Source: Cryptomeria japonica
Taxonomy: Eukaryota > Streptophyta > Pinopsida > Cupressales > Cupressaceae
Length of the DNA: 64,000 nt
Reading direction: 5' to 3'
Assembly: GCF_030272615.1 (NCBI RefSeq)
Contig: NC_081409.1
Location: forward strand, 529,476,291-529,540,290
Part shown: piece after piece, positions 23,644-34,290 of the stretch
How positions within the stretch are numbered: the first letter of the stretch is position 1
Layout: each line of letters starts with the position of its first letter
The notes under the pieces: model-generated
Told to the model about the DNA's origin: nothing
Database searches by the model: none
Seen by the model: the letters and a program-made list of their open reading frames with translations, nothing else
Translations under genes and position numbers: made by a program

Positions 23644-24726
23644 ATGGTGTGTCTAATGATAAGTTTGCAAAGGAGGTTTCTCCAATTTCCCCCTCTACCA
23701 AGAAAAAAAAAGATAAATGATCTGGACCCCCTTGTACCTTATGATGAATCCAAACGAGAGAGTGATATTGATGAGGTTGTCAATGCCTTAAAGGATCTGA
23801 AAGGAGATGCACCAGTAGATCAATCACAGATTGATCCACCCAGGTATGAAGAATAAACCCATGTATATGAAGCTCAAATGACAGAAGGAGCAAAGCCTAT
23901 TAACATTGTTGATGAAAGGGTGGCTATGTCCATGAGATTCTTGGATGATGATGAGTTCATCCATACCTCAAAATTTAAAGATTTTTGGTTGAAAATAAAA
24001 ATGAAGGAATTTGAGGAAAGAAAACAAATGAACCTCATGGGTGTGGATGAATCCAAATATGAGGAAGTTATTGCTTAAACCTTTAAAGAGGTTAAATTTG
24101 ATGATGTGCGTATTACTCCAACTGAGGCAACATAAGTTGTTTTGAAAAGTAATATGTTGATTGTTCCATGGTTAAACCTAAAACAAATATTTCTATTAGA
24201 CCAAGTAAGGCAATAGGAAGACCCCATGATGGTGCTAGAATTTGATTCTGAGGAAGGGGTGAGCGCCATAGGTTACAATCCAAAAACTGAGATACTAGCC
24301 GCCTAGGTTAATTTCAAGACTACTAGCAAACCAAGGCTAGCAGACCTAGTAAAGGAAGATACATGAACAACAATTTTGAAAACTATGAAGGATACCTCCC
24401 CATTGGAGGTGGAAATGATGACAAAGCACTCAGCTATGTTTACAAGAGATGCAGTAAAACATATGCAGCAAAAAATAGTTGAACTTAAACAAAAGGGCAT
24501 AAGGAAATGAATGATAAAATAAATAGGTTGTACATTGAAAATGCTACACTGAAAGATCAAATAAAGGAACAACTGAGTAACCAAAATAAAGCTATAGTCT
24601 TGCATAGGCATGATCCTCCCAAACCAATGGATAATGTTGAGGATACCCAAGGATGGGGAGAAGAAAAGAAAAATATGAACAGGAAATCAAAGGATTGAGG
24701 GCAACCGATGAAGAAGCTTAGCAGAA
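23644..24726 (+). pseudogene. Unrecognised protein, acidic and helical part
   Basis: Readable pieces at 23644-23856, 23878-24078 and 24507-24726 change frame at least once. The first two are acidic (DPLVPYDESKRESDIDEVV and MRFLDDDEFIHTSKFKDFWL). The last has a short heptad-like helix (RLYIENATLKDQIKEQLSNQ) and an ENATLKDQ-type polar run. The Tat-type element interrupts the last piece at 24731. Host sequence resumes at 34291 after removal of the element and its target duplication. Confidence 0.3.
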
Positions 24727-24731
24727 GGTGT

Positions 24732-25696
24732 TGTCGTGCTCTGTGAAGTGTACCTGTACCTGCAACCACAATGCACTCAATAAATCATTTCAAGCAATGG
24801 TTAGAAGATATAATCAATGAAACACAAAACCATAGCTAATCGACTTATTGCCTCCTAGTAAATGCGAGTATGAATTTTGCTCTCAGATCTTAGTATGCAA
24901 ATTCCAGTGACTTGACTACACTTAGATGGAGGATTTGAATGCTGAAAATGCATGATCTAGCAAGAATAGCATGATTAAGCTATATGAATTCATGATTGAT
25001 CTAGAAAATGAACTAAAATGAAGATGTAATTAAACTAAAATGAGCATGATTACATTGCTAAGGAATGATAAACTAGAAGCTAGATGCCTATAATAACAAT
25101 GCAAATGATGAAATCAAATTGGGACCCTTATTGCTCCAAAATGAGGTCTATTTATAGGATTTCCCAAGGCTAGGGGTGAGTTGGCATGAATCAACGATTG
25201 AGATTGATCTGAAGATATCAATGGTTAAATTTGAGGAAGTTAGCAAAGGGAGTTGGATTAAAGGGAACACTTAGTAACAAGTGTCACAAAGGTTCTAGAA
25301 GATGTTGGATGAAAGGGGACAAGGTGGTAGGTAGAATGGGTTAGGTTTAGGAATGGTTAGGTTTAGGAGTGGTAGAAGTTAGGAGAATTTGAATTTAGAA
25401 ATTCAAATATTAGGAAAATGGCTAATTAATCTCAACAACTCATAAATGATTTGTTTCAATTAATTAGGGGATTTAGAAGAAATGATTTTGGTGGAGGGAA
25501 TTAATTAATTTGAATTAATTAATTAAAGGGGTGAAATGAAATGAACCTATTTAATAAATCCTTAGATTTATTAATAAGTAGATGAATAAGAGATTTAATC
25601 AAATTGCTTAGTGAATTCAATTAAATTGGGAAGGGAGATTAATTAAATAATTGCTTATTTAATTAATTATCTTCAGACCATTTTTAGGTGTATACA
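24732..25696 (-). repeat. 3' LTR of the Tat-type element
   Basis: 965 bp. The plus strand begins TGTCGTGCTCTGTG and ends GGTGTATACA. CTATAAATAG on the minus strand (25148-25157) is a good TATA box, conserved at 33737-33746 in the 5' LTR. Confidence 0.93.
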
Positions 25697-25714
25697 TTTT
25701 GCCCCTCTTTGAAG
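25697..25714 (-). other. Polypurine tract of the Tat-type element
   Basis: The minus strand reads AAAGAGGGGCAAAA directly before the LTR start TGTATACACC. This is the expected plus-strand primer and fixes the element's orientation. From here to about 26980 the element has no supported gene, only short tandem repeats. Confidence 0.75.
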
Positions 25715-25990
25715 CGAGGTGTGATGACACGTTGATTCAAAGAATAATCTCATTTTGATGATGGTATTGATTTGATTGGATGCCCCAGCTCTTGATTGCT
25801 AAATTCCAGTATAATGATGCCCCCTCGGGAGATCAATTGAGATAATTGATCTTTGGAGTTTTTGCGAGATTGATATCCCGATAGATTTGATTTGATTTCT
25901 GCAACTGTTGTTTGATGAAAGTGCGAGTTCTTTGATTACCTTGATTGCCTAGATCGGCAAGATTGAAAAATCTTGATTGATTTGATTCAG

Positions 25991-26128
25991 TCTGATTTCA
26001 AGAAGGATTCATCCTTTATAAGACATGGATGATCATAACGTCTGGTTTCAGGAAGGATTCATCCCGTATAGGACATGGATGATCACATCTAGTTTCAGGA
26101 AGGATACATCCTATATAAGACGTGATAG
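25991..26128. repeat. Three tandem copies of a roughly 50-bp unit
   Basis: Units begin at 25991, 26041 and 26088. The core is TTTCAGGAAGGATTCATCC followed by a TATARGACATGGATGATCA-like part in the first two. The third is shorter. They lie in the 3' untranslated part of the Tat-type element and contain the small palindrome GGATTCATCC. Confidence 0.8.
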
Positions 26129-26466
26129 AATTGATAAGGTTGATTAGATAAAGAACTTACAGTTTGTTGATATCAGTTGCAGAAATTTTTGGATATGCTG
26201 ATGTTGATGCATTTGAGGGAGATAGCATAAGATTTTTGCTGAGTTGACAATATATGAGTTATTCTGATTATCTATACACCTGTGATGATACTTTGATGAT
26301 TCCTGCGATAGATTTAACCTTGGATAAAAGGAGCTTTTAGGATCCATGCAAGAATGAAATGCAAGCTAAAATGCAATGGAATGCAAAGCTATGACTGAAC
26401 CAGTCATTGGATTATTTTGCATTTTTGTCATCATTGAGCTTTTGAAATGTGGGAAGTGAGTGCAAA

Positions 26467-26575
26467 CATCGATGGTATAATTAAACCATGATGATCTAAG
26501 CACTTCTTTCCTGGATTTTGATATAGCAAGTTAACACAAGCATCGAGGTATAATTGAACCGAGATGACCTGAGTA
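26467..26575. repeat. Two copies of an AT-rich inverted motif
   Basis: 26467-26502 and 26541-26575 share CATCGA(T)GGTATAATTRAACC followed by a GATGA...CTRAG segment. Each holds the imperfect palindrome GGTATAATTAAACC. They are about 74 bp apart in the untranslated 3' part of the Tat-type element. Confidence 0.6.
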
Positions 26576-26981
26576 TTGTTTGTGTAAAACAAGCAGTATT
26601 AATCATTTCAATATGCAAATCAGAAATGTCTTCAATGATATTCTGATGATCATGTCCCGAGACAAATTTGCACATATTAATGATTAATTTTCAGATAGCA
26701 AACAAGAAAAATATCATGTTTCTTCCTTGTTCCTCTAGTCAATGACATCCTAGAGTCACTCAGAAATCATGATAGCGAAAAGCAATATAGAAAAGTTGAA
26801 CAATCATGTTACAATCAATCATTCAAAAAGATATTATCCACTGAAAAGTGTGTGATGTGCTTAGATTGATTTTGTGATAGCTTGATAGTTGATAGTTTGA
26901 TCTTGTGTTCAATGTTGGATGTGTCTTAGTTTTCGCTTGATAAGAGTTGTCTAATTGTTTGGTCTACTTGTTTGATAAAGC

Positions 26982-27227
26982 TCAAAATTGATCAAAAGTT
27001 TGCCCCCAGCTAGGTGTAGAATTTTGCCCCAAGCCTAGAAACAAAGTCGTTATGATATATCCAATGATCCAAACCATGGTAAGAAGCCACCTGGGATGCC
27101 TGCGTATGTATAAAGGCTTCATGATGATCAACGCTGATGGAAAAATGAATGCAAGCGAAAAAATGCATGAACTAATAGATGGAAGAGCCAGCTGACAGAT
27201 AGCGCCTGTTTGCCAGGTTTTCACCAT
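26982..27227 (-). other. Short hydrophobic open frame in the env position
   Basis: An 81-codon minus-strand frame between integrase and the 3' LTR has two hydrophobic stretches (SCIFSLAFIFPSALIIM and LTMVWIIGYIITTLFLG). Some plant gypsy elements carry an extra frame in this position. This one is short, has no family match I know and may be chance, so I do not call it an envelope gene. Confidence 0.15.
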
Positions 27228-27242
27228 CTGTTTTTATTGCAC

Positions 27243-27378
27243 TTTTTCTGATATTTGATTTTTAAAAAAAAAATTTTAGGATTTTTCTGATTTTTCACTG
27301 TTTTTTATTTTTTTCTGATTTTTCACTGTTTTTGATTTTTCCGATTTTTCACTGTTTTTTGATTTTTCTGATTTTTCA
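27243..27378. repeat. Short tandem repeat with TTTTTCACTG core
   Basis: About four to five copies of a 25-bp unit (CTGATTTTTCACTGTTTTT) lie just downstream of the integrase end on the minus strand. Read as protein the strand would give a lysine-rich tail with stops. It looks like replication slippage in an AT-rich tract. Confidence 0.75.
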
Positions 27379-27479
27379 GACATAGAACCTTTTCAGGTGC
27401 ATGCTATTGATAGGTTCCTCGAGCTGATCTCCATCCTGTGTTGATAGCTGATATGCTCCTGATCCAAATACTACTGTGA

Positions 27480-28745
27480 CCACAAATAGACCTAACTAGT
27501 TTGGTTCAAATTTGCCTTTCTTTTCTCGATCTGCCTGGTTGCGTGGATTTTCTTTTAGCACTAGTTCTCCCACTTGAAAGATTCTTGGTTTAACCTTATG
27601 ATTATAGCTCCGACACATTCTTTGCTGATATACCTTTAGATGATCAAAGGCATTTTGTCTGCGTTCATGGATTAGTTCTAACTCTTGCAGTCTAGATACT
27701 CTTTGTTCTTCATTTGGGATGAGTCCTTTTAGTGATACACGTAGAGAGGGTATCTCTACTTCGATTGGCAATATGGCTTCTTATCCATATACAAGAGAGA
27801 AAGGTGTGGCACCTGTCGGTGTGCGGATACTGGTGCGGTAGGCCCATAGAGCAGGATTCAGTTGAATATGCCAATCTTTCCCAGCATCATTCACTGTCTT
27901 TTTAAGAATTTTCAGGATAGTTTTGTTAGATGCTTCTGCCTGCCCATTTCCTTGTGGATAATATGGTGCGGAGAATCTGTGCTGGATTTTGAACTTCTCA
28001 CATAGCTCTTGTACATCTTGATTCTTGAATGGTCACCCATTATCAGTGATAATGGTCATTGGTATTCCATAGCGACAGATGATATAGTTCAAGATAAATG
28101 CAGCAATTTGTTTTCATGTGATATTGATGAGAGGTACAACTTCAATCCATTTAGTGAAATATTCAGTAGCTACCAGGATGAATTTGTGTCCATTAGATGA
28201 GGAAGGATTTATCTTTCCTACTAGATCAAGTCCCCATTGACAAAAGGCCAAGATGTTGCTAAAGCATGTAGTTCTTATGCTGGTGCGTGGATCAAGTTCC
28301 CATGGATTTGACATTGTTTGCATGTTCTTGCTATCTTAAAAGAATCTCGTTCCATAGTCGGCCAATAGTAGCCCAAGCGTATGAGTTTCTTTGAAAGGGT
28401 AAGACCACTTGAATGAGTGCCACAAATACCATTATGGACTTCATGTAAAGCCTTCTCAGATTCTTCTTGTTCAAGACATCTTAAGAGAGTACCATCTAGA
28501 CCTCGTTTATATAGGGTATCTGCAATGAGAGTATAATGGGAGGATTGGCAAATAAAATTTCTCTTTTGATTTTTCGATAAGTCAGGAGGTAAGATGTTAT
28601 CTTTGAGGTATGTGTAAGTTTGGCCATAGCAGGAGGAATCGTGTCCAATGAGTTGACAGATGGTTTGGGAATCAGGACAATTATAGGCGGGATGAAACAA
28701 CTCTTCAACCAGGAATTCATAATGCTCTTGATTTTCCTGTGTCTA
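27480..28745 (-). pseudogene. pol: Integrase of the Tat-type element, broken
   Basis: Reading down from 28745: the zinc-binding HHCC domain (HEVHNGICGTH near 28440, CKQCQIHG near 28310), the catalytic core with the first aspartate in QWGLDLVGKI (near 28230), the second in IITDNG (near 28050) and the glutamate in NGQAEASNKTI (near 27960), then the C-terminal domain (HLKVYQQRMCRSYNHKVKPR, FQVGELVLK near 27560). There is a frameshift near 28240 and stops after ITDNG, in the FSLVYG region and near 28275. Integrase inserts the DNA copy into chromosomes. This copy cannot make a whole enzyme, although the three catalytic residues are still encoded. Confidence 0.88.
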
Positions 28746-29165
28746 CAATAGAGAAGCAAGTGTAGCCATGGCATCAGCTGCTTTGTTGTCATTTTTAGGG
28801 ATCTATTCAAAAGTTATTTCTACAAAGTACTTCTTGATATCATCCACCATCTTTTTGTAAGGCATGAGTTTGTCATCTTTTGTTTGATAGTCATCATTGA
28901 TTTGATTAATGACAAGCTGGGAGTCTCCAAAGACTTGAAGTTGCTTAATATTCCATTCTACAGCCATTTTGATACATAGAATGCATGCTTCTGATTTATG
29001 TTGTGTTCCTTTATTGATGTTTGCTCCTGGTCCATGATGTATTCCATTATTGATGTCTGCTCCCGGACTGATATTCGGGTGATGTATTGTAAGATATGGA
29101 TCGAACCCTTGAACATCTGTATATGACCAGGTAAAATTGATTTTCCATCTTTTGAATGGTTTCAA
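28746..29165 (-). pseudogene. Second (Tat-type) RNase H, partial
   Basis: The frame contains KSEACILCIKMAVEWNIKQL, FGDSQLVINQIND and KAADAMATLASLL, the pattern of the additional RNase H that marks Tat/Ogre/Retand gypsy elements. One stop lies at 28803. Directly upstream, where RT and the first RNase H should be, the frame passes through the 'FTWSYTDVQGFDP' segment that normally precedes RT. The N-terminal part of this RNase H is therefore probably also shortened. It is in the same frame as protease and the start of integrase. Confidence 0.82.
29011..29066. repeat. Direct repeat at the RT deletion junction
   Basis: TTATTGATGTYTGCTCCYGG occurs at 29011-29030 and 29047-29066. It lies exactly where the RT and first RNase H domains are missing. 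It duplicates a short peptide (GADIN / GANIN) and may mark the end-joining or template switch that removed about 2 kb. Confidence 0.7.
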
Positions 29166-30956
29166 GTATTTTTGCCTTGCTAATTCTGATAAAGAGATTG
29201 TTGCTGGATGTAGATCAGTTGTGCCACTGATAGTTGCCTTTGCTAGTGCTATTATGATAGATATCTTCTCTTGATAACATTTAGGTAAGGTGTCAAATCT
29301 CCCATCTTCCAGTGCCTCAAGGAGGTTTTCACCGTTGGATGTGTCCTTTGTTTTTACTTTTTCCTAGTCCAATGTTGCCAAGAAATGGTTTTCAGCATTA
29401 GACTTGATATTGTTTTCTTGATTTTCAATTTTGTGACTAGGAGATTTGATATCCATTTGACTTGAAGATATGTTAGTGAAATCCCTGGTGAAAGTTGTTG
29501 TGGGTTTGATTTCATCAAGATATAAGGATATGGCATGGTCATTAGGTAAGGTATCAATAGCAGTGTGTCCTTCATTTTCCCAGTCCATAGGTTTAGGATA
29601 GCTTAACAGTAAAGGATTTTCAGGTTGAGATGTTTCAAAGCTATTAGGGGTCATGATAGAGATGTCATAGCTTTCAGTATGTATTTCCATGTCTAGAATG
29701 ATACTCTCGTCAGAATGACCTCGAATAAGAAAATCCTAATCGTCCTCGGTTAAGTCCATGTCAGTCGAATGTGATTTTGATTCAAGTAGGCTAGTTCCTA
29801 ATGTTTGTTTTGCATATGTGTGAACTACATCGACTACTATATCTTCTTATTCATCCCCCTCAATTTGAAGTTTCTCTTGTTTGTTTTTCCATGATAGCAA
29901 ATATTCTCTATTTCCTTGATCTTTCAGTTGCATTTGTTCTTCTATGTTTGACAAAATTGATTCAAATGATTGTTCCTTTGATTGTGTGCTTGAAGATGCT
30001 GCCTCTTTGTTATGTAAAATTATGACCTCTTGAGTTGATGTTAGATTATTACAACACTACAATGGATTTGAGTCTGCTGATATTTTGATTTCCTATGCGT
30101 TGTATGGAAATTTTATGCACTGATGATCTATTGATAGAATAGCCTGTATGTCCTGAATCCATGATCTCCCCAAGAGTATGTTGTAGGGTAGGTCCACATC
30201 TAGAACTTGGCATGTTGTATCTTTTTTCAAGGGTCCCACTATGATGGGTAATATCACCATTCCTTTAGATGAATGTTCTTCTTCATTATGTGCTTTGATT
30301 TTGATCTTTTTATGGGGATCAACTGCATCTTTTGAATAGCCTGGAGCACGGAAAAGAGACATAGAGCAAATATTCAAGCCAGCTCCCCCATCTATCAGGA
30401 CACGTTTAACAAGCATTCTGTGAATGAGGACTTCAATTTTCAAGGAAGTCTTATGGGGATTTTGCAATGAATTAATGCTTGGATATGAAGGAGATGAGCT
30501 TTGAATAGGATCCTCTGAAATAGGTTTGATGGCAATTATGGATATCACTTGGGAATCTTCAGCTTTGGATGCATTATTTGGCAAGGATGCTATGGAAGGT
30601 TCTTTCAAGATTTCAAGAGGTGTAGGAATAGATGCCTTTGGAGCATCAATTTTCTTATGAATGGATGGATCATTGTTAGATATGGGTGCACGATTTTGAT
30701 CTTCTTTAGCCAAATCCTTTAGGGATCTCTTTAAGAGGTGCATAAAAGAACCACCTTTCTTCTGAGATGTGTTTGAATCCTTGTGAGGTTTTAACATAGT
30801 TGGATTCTAATCTTGAACTTGTTTCATTGCTCTGATATGTTGGCTTGTTATGTCTTCTTCTTGTGTTTTGCTTTGGTATGTCATGTCGATATGTTTTTCA
30901 GCTATTTCAAATGTTTTAGTGATCTTATGTCTCTGCTGTCTTGTTAAAATGGGCAT
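29166..30956 (-). pseudogene. Aspartic protease and linker of the Tat-type element
   Basis: The frame opens at ATG 30956 (MPILTRQQRHKI), with a TAG near 30807, and contains the retropepsin active site LIDGGAGLNICS near 30400 and its partner NILLGRSWI near 30150. The sequence LKIEVLIHRMLVKRVLIDGG is typical of Tat-type proteases. After the protease comes a long acidic, serine-rich linker (30090-29360) with stops at 30093, near 30056, near 29839, near 29740 and near 29365. It then reaches KRWKINFTWSYTDVQGFDP, the usual lead-in to RT. All this is one frame with the RNase H and integrase parts, so the missing RT was removed without shifting the frame. Confidence 0.85.
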
Positions 30957-31509
30957 TGTGTTTGATATTGTGCTAAGATTTGATTGTTTAAAGGTTGTTT
31001 TGGTAAGTGATCAATTGTCAATTACAAGGCCATAGAGTGATATGACACTAAAAGATGGTTCAAGTGTTTAAAGGTTTGTAGGTTTTTTGATCTTCGGTTT
31101 AGGAGTGCAATGATGATGATTTGATAAGAACCAGGTCCAGTAGGAACGATATATCCTACGATGTGGAACAACGTTATCTTGACCAAACGTTTCAGTTTCA
31201 TGATAAAGGATGATTGATCCTGATGAGAAACTATGTTTGAGTGATCATTTTATCAAAGAGGGTGGTAATGCACTTTGAGATGTTTAGATCTTGAACTTGT
31301 TGGGGGTGAACACTTGAAAATCTTGAGGTGTATATTTTCTAAAGTCTGATTTTGACAAGTGATAACTTGACCAAGCAAACCAAGAAGACAATTTAAGCAT
31401 AGATTGACAGATAACAGGTGTTTATGCTTACTACAAATTGATCAGGCAGAAATGATAAGTCTAAAACAGGCATGTAAGACATAGTTCTGGACTGACAGAT
31501 GCAGAGTTT

Positions 31510-31664
31510 TATACGACAGATTATGCAACATAGGACGACAAGAGATACAAGATAGAATGACAGACTGGTGACTTCATGTGAACATCAGTTTTTCGTACGA
31601 CATAGAACCTTGACTCATATGACAGAAGATCCAGCAATATGACAGAGACTCCTGACTCGTACGA
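31510..31664. repeat. CTCGTACGAC-like motif cluster 1
   Basis: Versions occur at 31510 (TATACGACAG), 31592 (TTCGTACGAC), 31612 (GACTCATATGACAG), 31634 (CAATATGACAG) and 31653 (GACTCGTACGAT). The core TCGTACGA is a perfect palindrome. Confidence 0.6.
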
Positions 31665-32941
31665 TAGGTAACCTGAAAGAGATAACAAGTGTTTGTTTGT
31701 TTGAGTTGGGATCATTGAATTTTGATGTTTTACCTTGGTTTTCTAGTTTTAAGTGTTTGATTTTTCAATTTTAGGGATGAATACACAGCAAACACACGAT
31801 GTGGTACATGACTCTCAATCAAGCTAAACCCTAAGGAAGTTGGTTGAGAATGAAAACCTTTGCTTGCTGACTTAGGTACACACCCAATAGCTAATCAGAA
31901 TACGGCCGCTGAGTCTCACGTAATGGATTCTCAATGCCGTATTATCCGACTCCAAACACTAATGGGGGCACGATATGGCAAGTGTCTTGGGAGAGTTACT
32001 ATCTCTCTTGCACAAAGATTATCACCCTTTCGGAGGTGAATCGGGTAGCTTCTATTTTAACCGGCACTAGTAAGGGATCTGTTCGGCGCGTCGAGGTATA
32101 AACTCAATTAAGAGGTCTCCCAGCCTTGAAAACCAAGGTTTGATATACCCGAAGGTACGGAGGAGAGCTATTCCCGAGCACTGTCGTTGCTTTGATTTTC
32201 ATCAAAAACACATTTATTTTATAGTGGGTTGGATTACTTGGCATTAACCGTTCCCACTTAGGTCGTTCCCCTCTCACCAGCCTTAATGGCTAAGAGTTAA
32301 TAACTCCTCGGGAGGGCAGGCCTGCTAAAGAGATGCACTAATGAAAAAAAAAAGATGAGTCTAGCTTTCTGATCACCTAAGAAAGGTGAGAGTATACTCG
32401 TCTATCATCAAAGACACACAAGACATGATAGTTCATTTCTTTAAACCCAAATTGAAATGTGCCTAAAAATCTTAAAGAATACACAAAGATTTTTTTTTGC
32501 TGAATCCTTAGGCAACCTGCAAAATAGATCCATTAGTAGTCATTGATTGTGTTTTGAATTTGTCTTTGACAAGCATATCTTGGACAAGCGAATCTGCAAG
32601 AGAGGAGTTGGGCTGCAAACATCTCATAGACATAACAAGATTAGCATTAGTGATCCAAACTATGAAATTTTCAGAAAAATTATATGAAATTTTTATCCTA
32701 ACTTCAGATAGGCATAACTTTCTGCTCGGGACTCAAAATTACAAGCCGTTTACCTTGTTGGAAAGGTCTCCAAGAGTTCTAGATGTAATTTTCAAAGGGC
32801 ACGGCTTTTAGCCAAGACCTTTGGGAACTCTCAGGGGCTAAAAATGACCAGAAAGCCTTCAAAAATGCAAATTACCGACATATAGACAAATTTCAAATTT
32901 CTAATTTGCATTTTCTTCAAAAAAATTCACAGATGCAGAAA

Positions 32942-33232
32942 CTCGTACGAAATGATTTATCAAACAGAATGACAAATGATTAGATTTCGCACAGGGACCA
33001 AAATTGACTCATACAAAATAAGATTTAACAGCCAAAAATTTGTACGACACAAAATTAGCTCTAGTACGAGTGTGAAAATCAACTCGTATGACACAAGATC
33101 AGCCTAGTACGAGTAAAGAATTTGCAGTCTAAAATTTCATATGAGTTAGGATTATACCTTGTACGAGTCAAGATGAGGTGTTGTCCAAGACTAAAAGAAA
33201 GTTCGTACGAGCCAGAAAGGCAACTCGTACGA
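32942..33232. repeat. CTCGTACGAC-like motif cluster 2
   Basis: About ten versions lie within 290 bp, including 32942-32950, 33041, 33062, 33082, 33104, 33139, 33159, 33202 and 33223-33232. They occur in both senses, since TCGTACGA is its own reverse complement. Spacing is irregular, 20-50 bp. The cluster ends about 70 bp from the primer-binding site. Confidence 0.7.
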
Positions 33233-33300
33233 CAATCTAATTCTGTTCCGGCAGAGATGAAGTTTGAGGAAGCTTGGGAGGCTAAAAATGATGATTTCGG

Positions 33301-33320
33301 CCCCACGGTGGGCGCCAAAA
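33301..33320 (-). other. Primer-binding site of the Tat-type element
   Basis: On the minus strand TTTTGGCGCCCACCGTGGGG follows the 5' LTR directly. TGGCGCC is the start of a primer-site class common in plant gypsy elements and differs from the TGGTATCAGAGC of the copia elements here. I cannot assign the tRNA with certainty. Confidence 0.8.
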
Positions 33321-34285
33321 TGTCGTGCTCTGTGAAGTGTACTTGTACCTGCAACCACAATGCACTCAATAAATCATTTCAAGCAATGGTTAGATGATAT
33401 AATCAATGAAACACAAAACCATAGCTAATCGACTTATTGCCTCCTAGTAAATGCGAGTATGAATTTTGCTCTCAGATCTTAGTATGCAAATTCCAGTGAC
33501 TTGACTACACTTAGATGGAGGATTTGAATGCTGAAAATGCATGATCTAGCAAGAATAGCATGATTAAGCTATATGAATTCATGATTGATCTAGAAAATGA
33601 ACTAAAATGAAGATGTAATTAAACTAAAATGAGCATGATAACATTGCTAAGGAATGATAAACTAGAAGCTAGATGCCTATAATAACAATGCAAATGATGA
33701 AATCAAATTGGGACCCTTATTGCTCCAAAATGAGGTCTATTTATAGGATTTCCCAAGGCTAGGGGTGAGTTGGCATGAATCAACAGTTGAGATTGATCTG
33801 AAGATATCAATGGTTAAATTTGAGGAAGTTAGCAAAGGGAGTTGGATTAAAGGGAACACTTAGTGACAAGTGTCACAAAGGTTCTAGAAGATGTTGGATG
33901 AAAGGGGACAAGGTGGTAGGTAGAATGGGTTAGGTTTAGGAATGGTTAGGTTTAGGAGTGGTAGAAGTTAGGAGAATTTGAATTTAGAAATTCAAATATT
34001 AGGAAAATGGCTAATTAATCTCAAAAACTCATAAATGATTTGTTTCAATTAATTAGGGGATTTAGAAGAAATGATTTTGGTGGAGGGAATTAATTAATTT
34101 GAATTAATTAATTAAAGGGGTGAAATGAAATGAACCTATTTAATAAATCCTTAGATTTATTAATAAGTAGATGAATAAGAGATTTAATCAAATTGCTTAG
34201 TTAATTCAATTAAATTGGGAAGGGACATTAATTAAATAATTGCTTATTTAATTAATTATCTTCAGACCATTTTTCGGTGTATACA
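33321..34285 (-). repeat. 5' LTR of the Tat-type element
   Basis: 965 bp, the same length as the 3' LTR and nearly identical. Differences seen include positions corresponding to C/T near the start, AGAAG/AGATG, and AGGTG/CGGTG near the end. It has a TATA box on the minus strand at 33737-33746. Confidence 0.93.
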
Positions 34286-34290
34286 GGTGC

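Larger units (their letters stand above)
30957..33300 (-). other. Long non-coding leader of the Tat-type element
   Basis: About 2.3 kb between the primer site and the protease frame has no gag. It holds two clusters of CTCGTACGA-like motifs (31510-31664 and 32942-33232) and, between them, a visibly GC-richer block (31780-32530) with no frame. In a complete relative, gag would be expected here. The leader may carry RNA packaging signals, but none can be identified. Confidence 0.6.
24732..34285 (-). mobile_element. Tat-type Ty3/gypsy element lacking gag core and reverse transcriptase
   Basis: It has two LTRs of exactly 965 bp that differ by roughly ten substitutions by eye, flanked by GGTGT (24727-24731) and GGTGC (34286-34290), a target duplication with one mutation. 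The minus strand shows a TGGCGCC-class primer site (33301-33320), a long non-coding leader, a protease frame, a second RNase H, an integrase and a polypurine tract (25697-25714). RT and the first RNase H are absent, and so is a gag core. Near-identical LTRs mean the deleted form itself moved fairly recently, presumably with enzymes from a complete relative. It splits the unrecognised coding region at 21946-34958. Confidence 0.9.

Noticed and set aside
26982-27227. Envelope-like gene of the Tat-type element
   Set aside because: It is only 81 codons with two hydrophobic stretches and no signal peptide or glycoprotein features; its position alone is not enough.
33122-33397. Plus-strand open frame of 91 codons
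   Set aside because: It spans the primer site and LTR edge of the Tat-type element on the wrong strand; it is chance.
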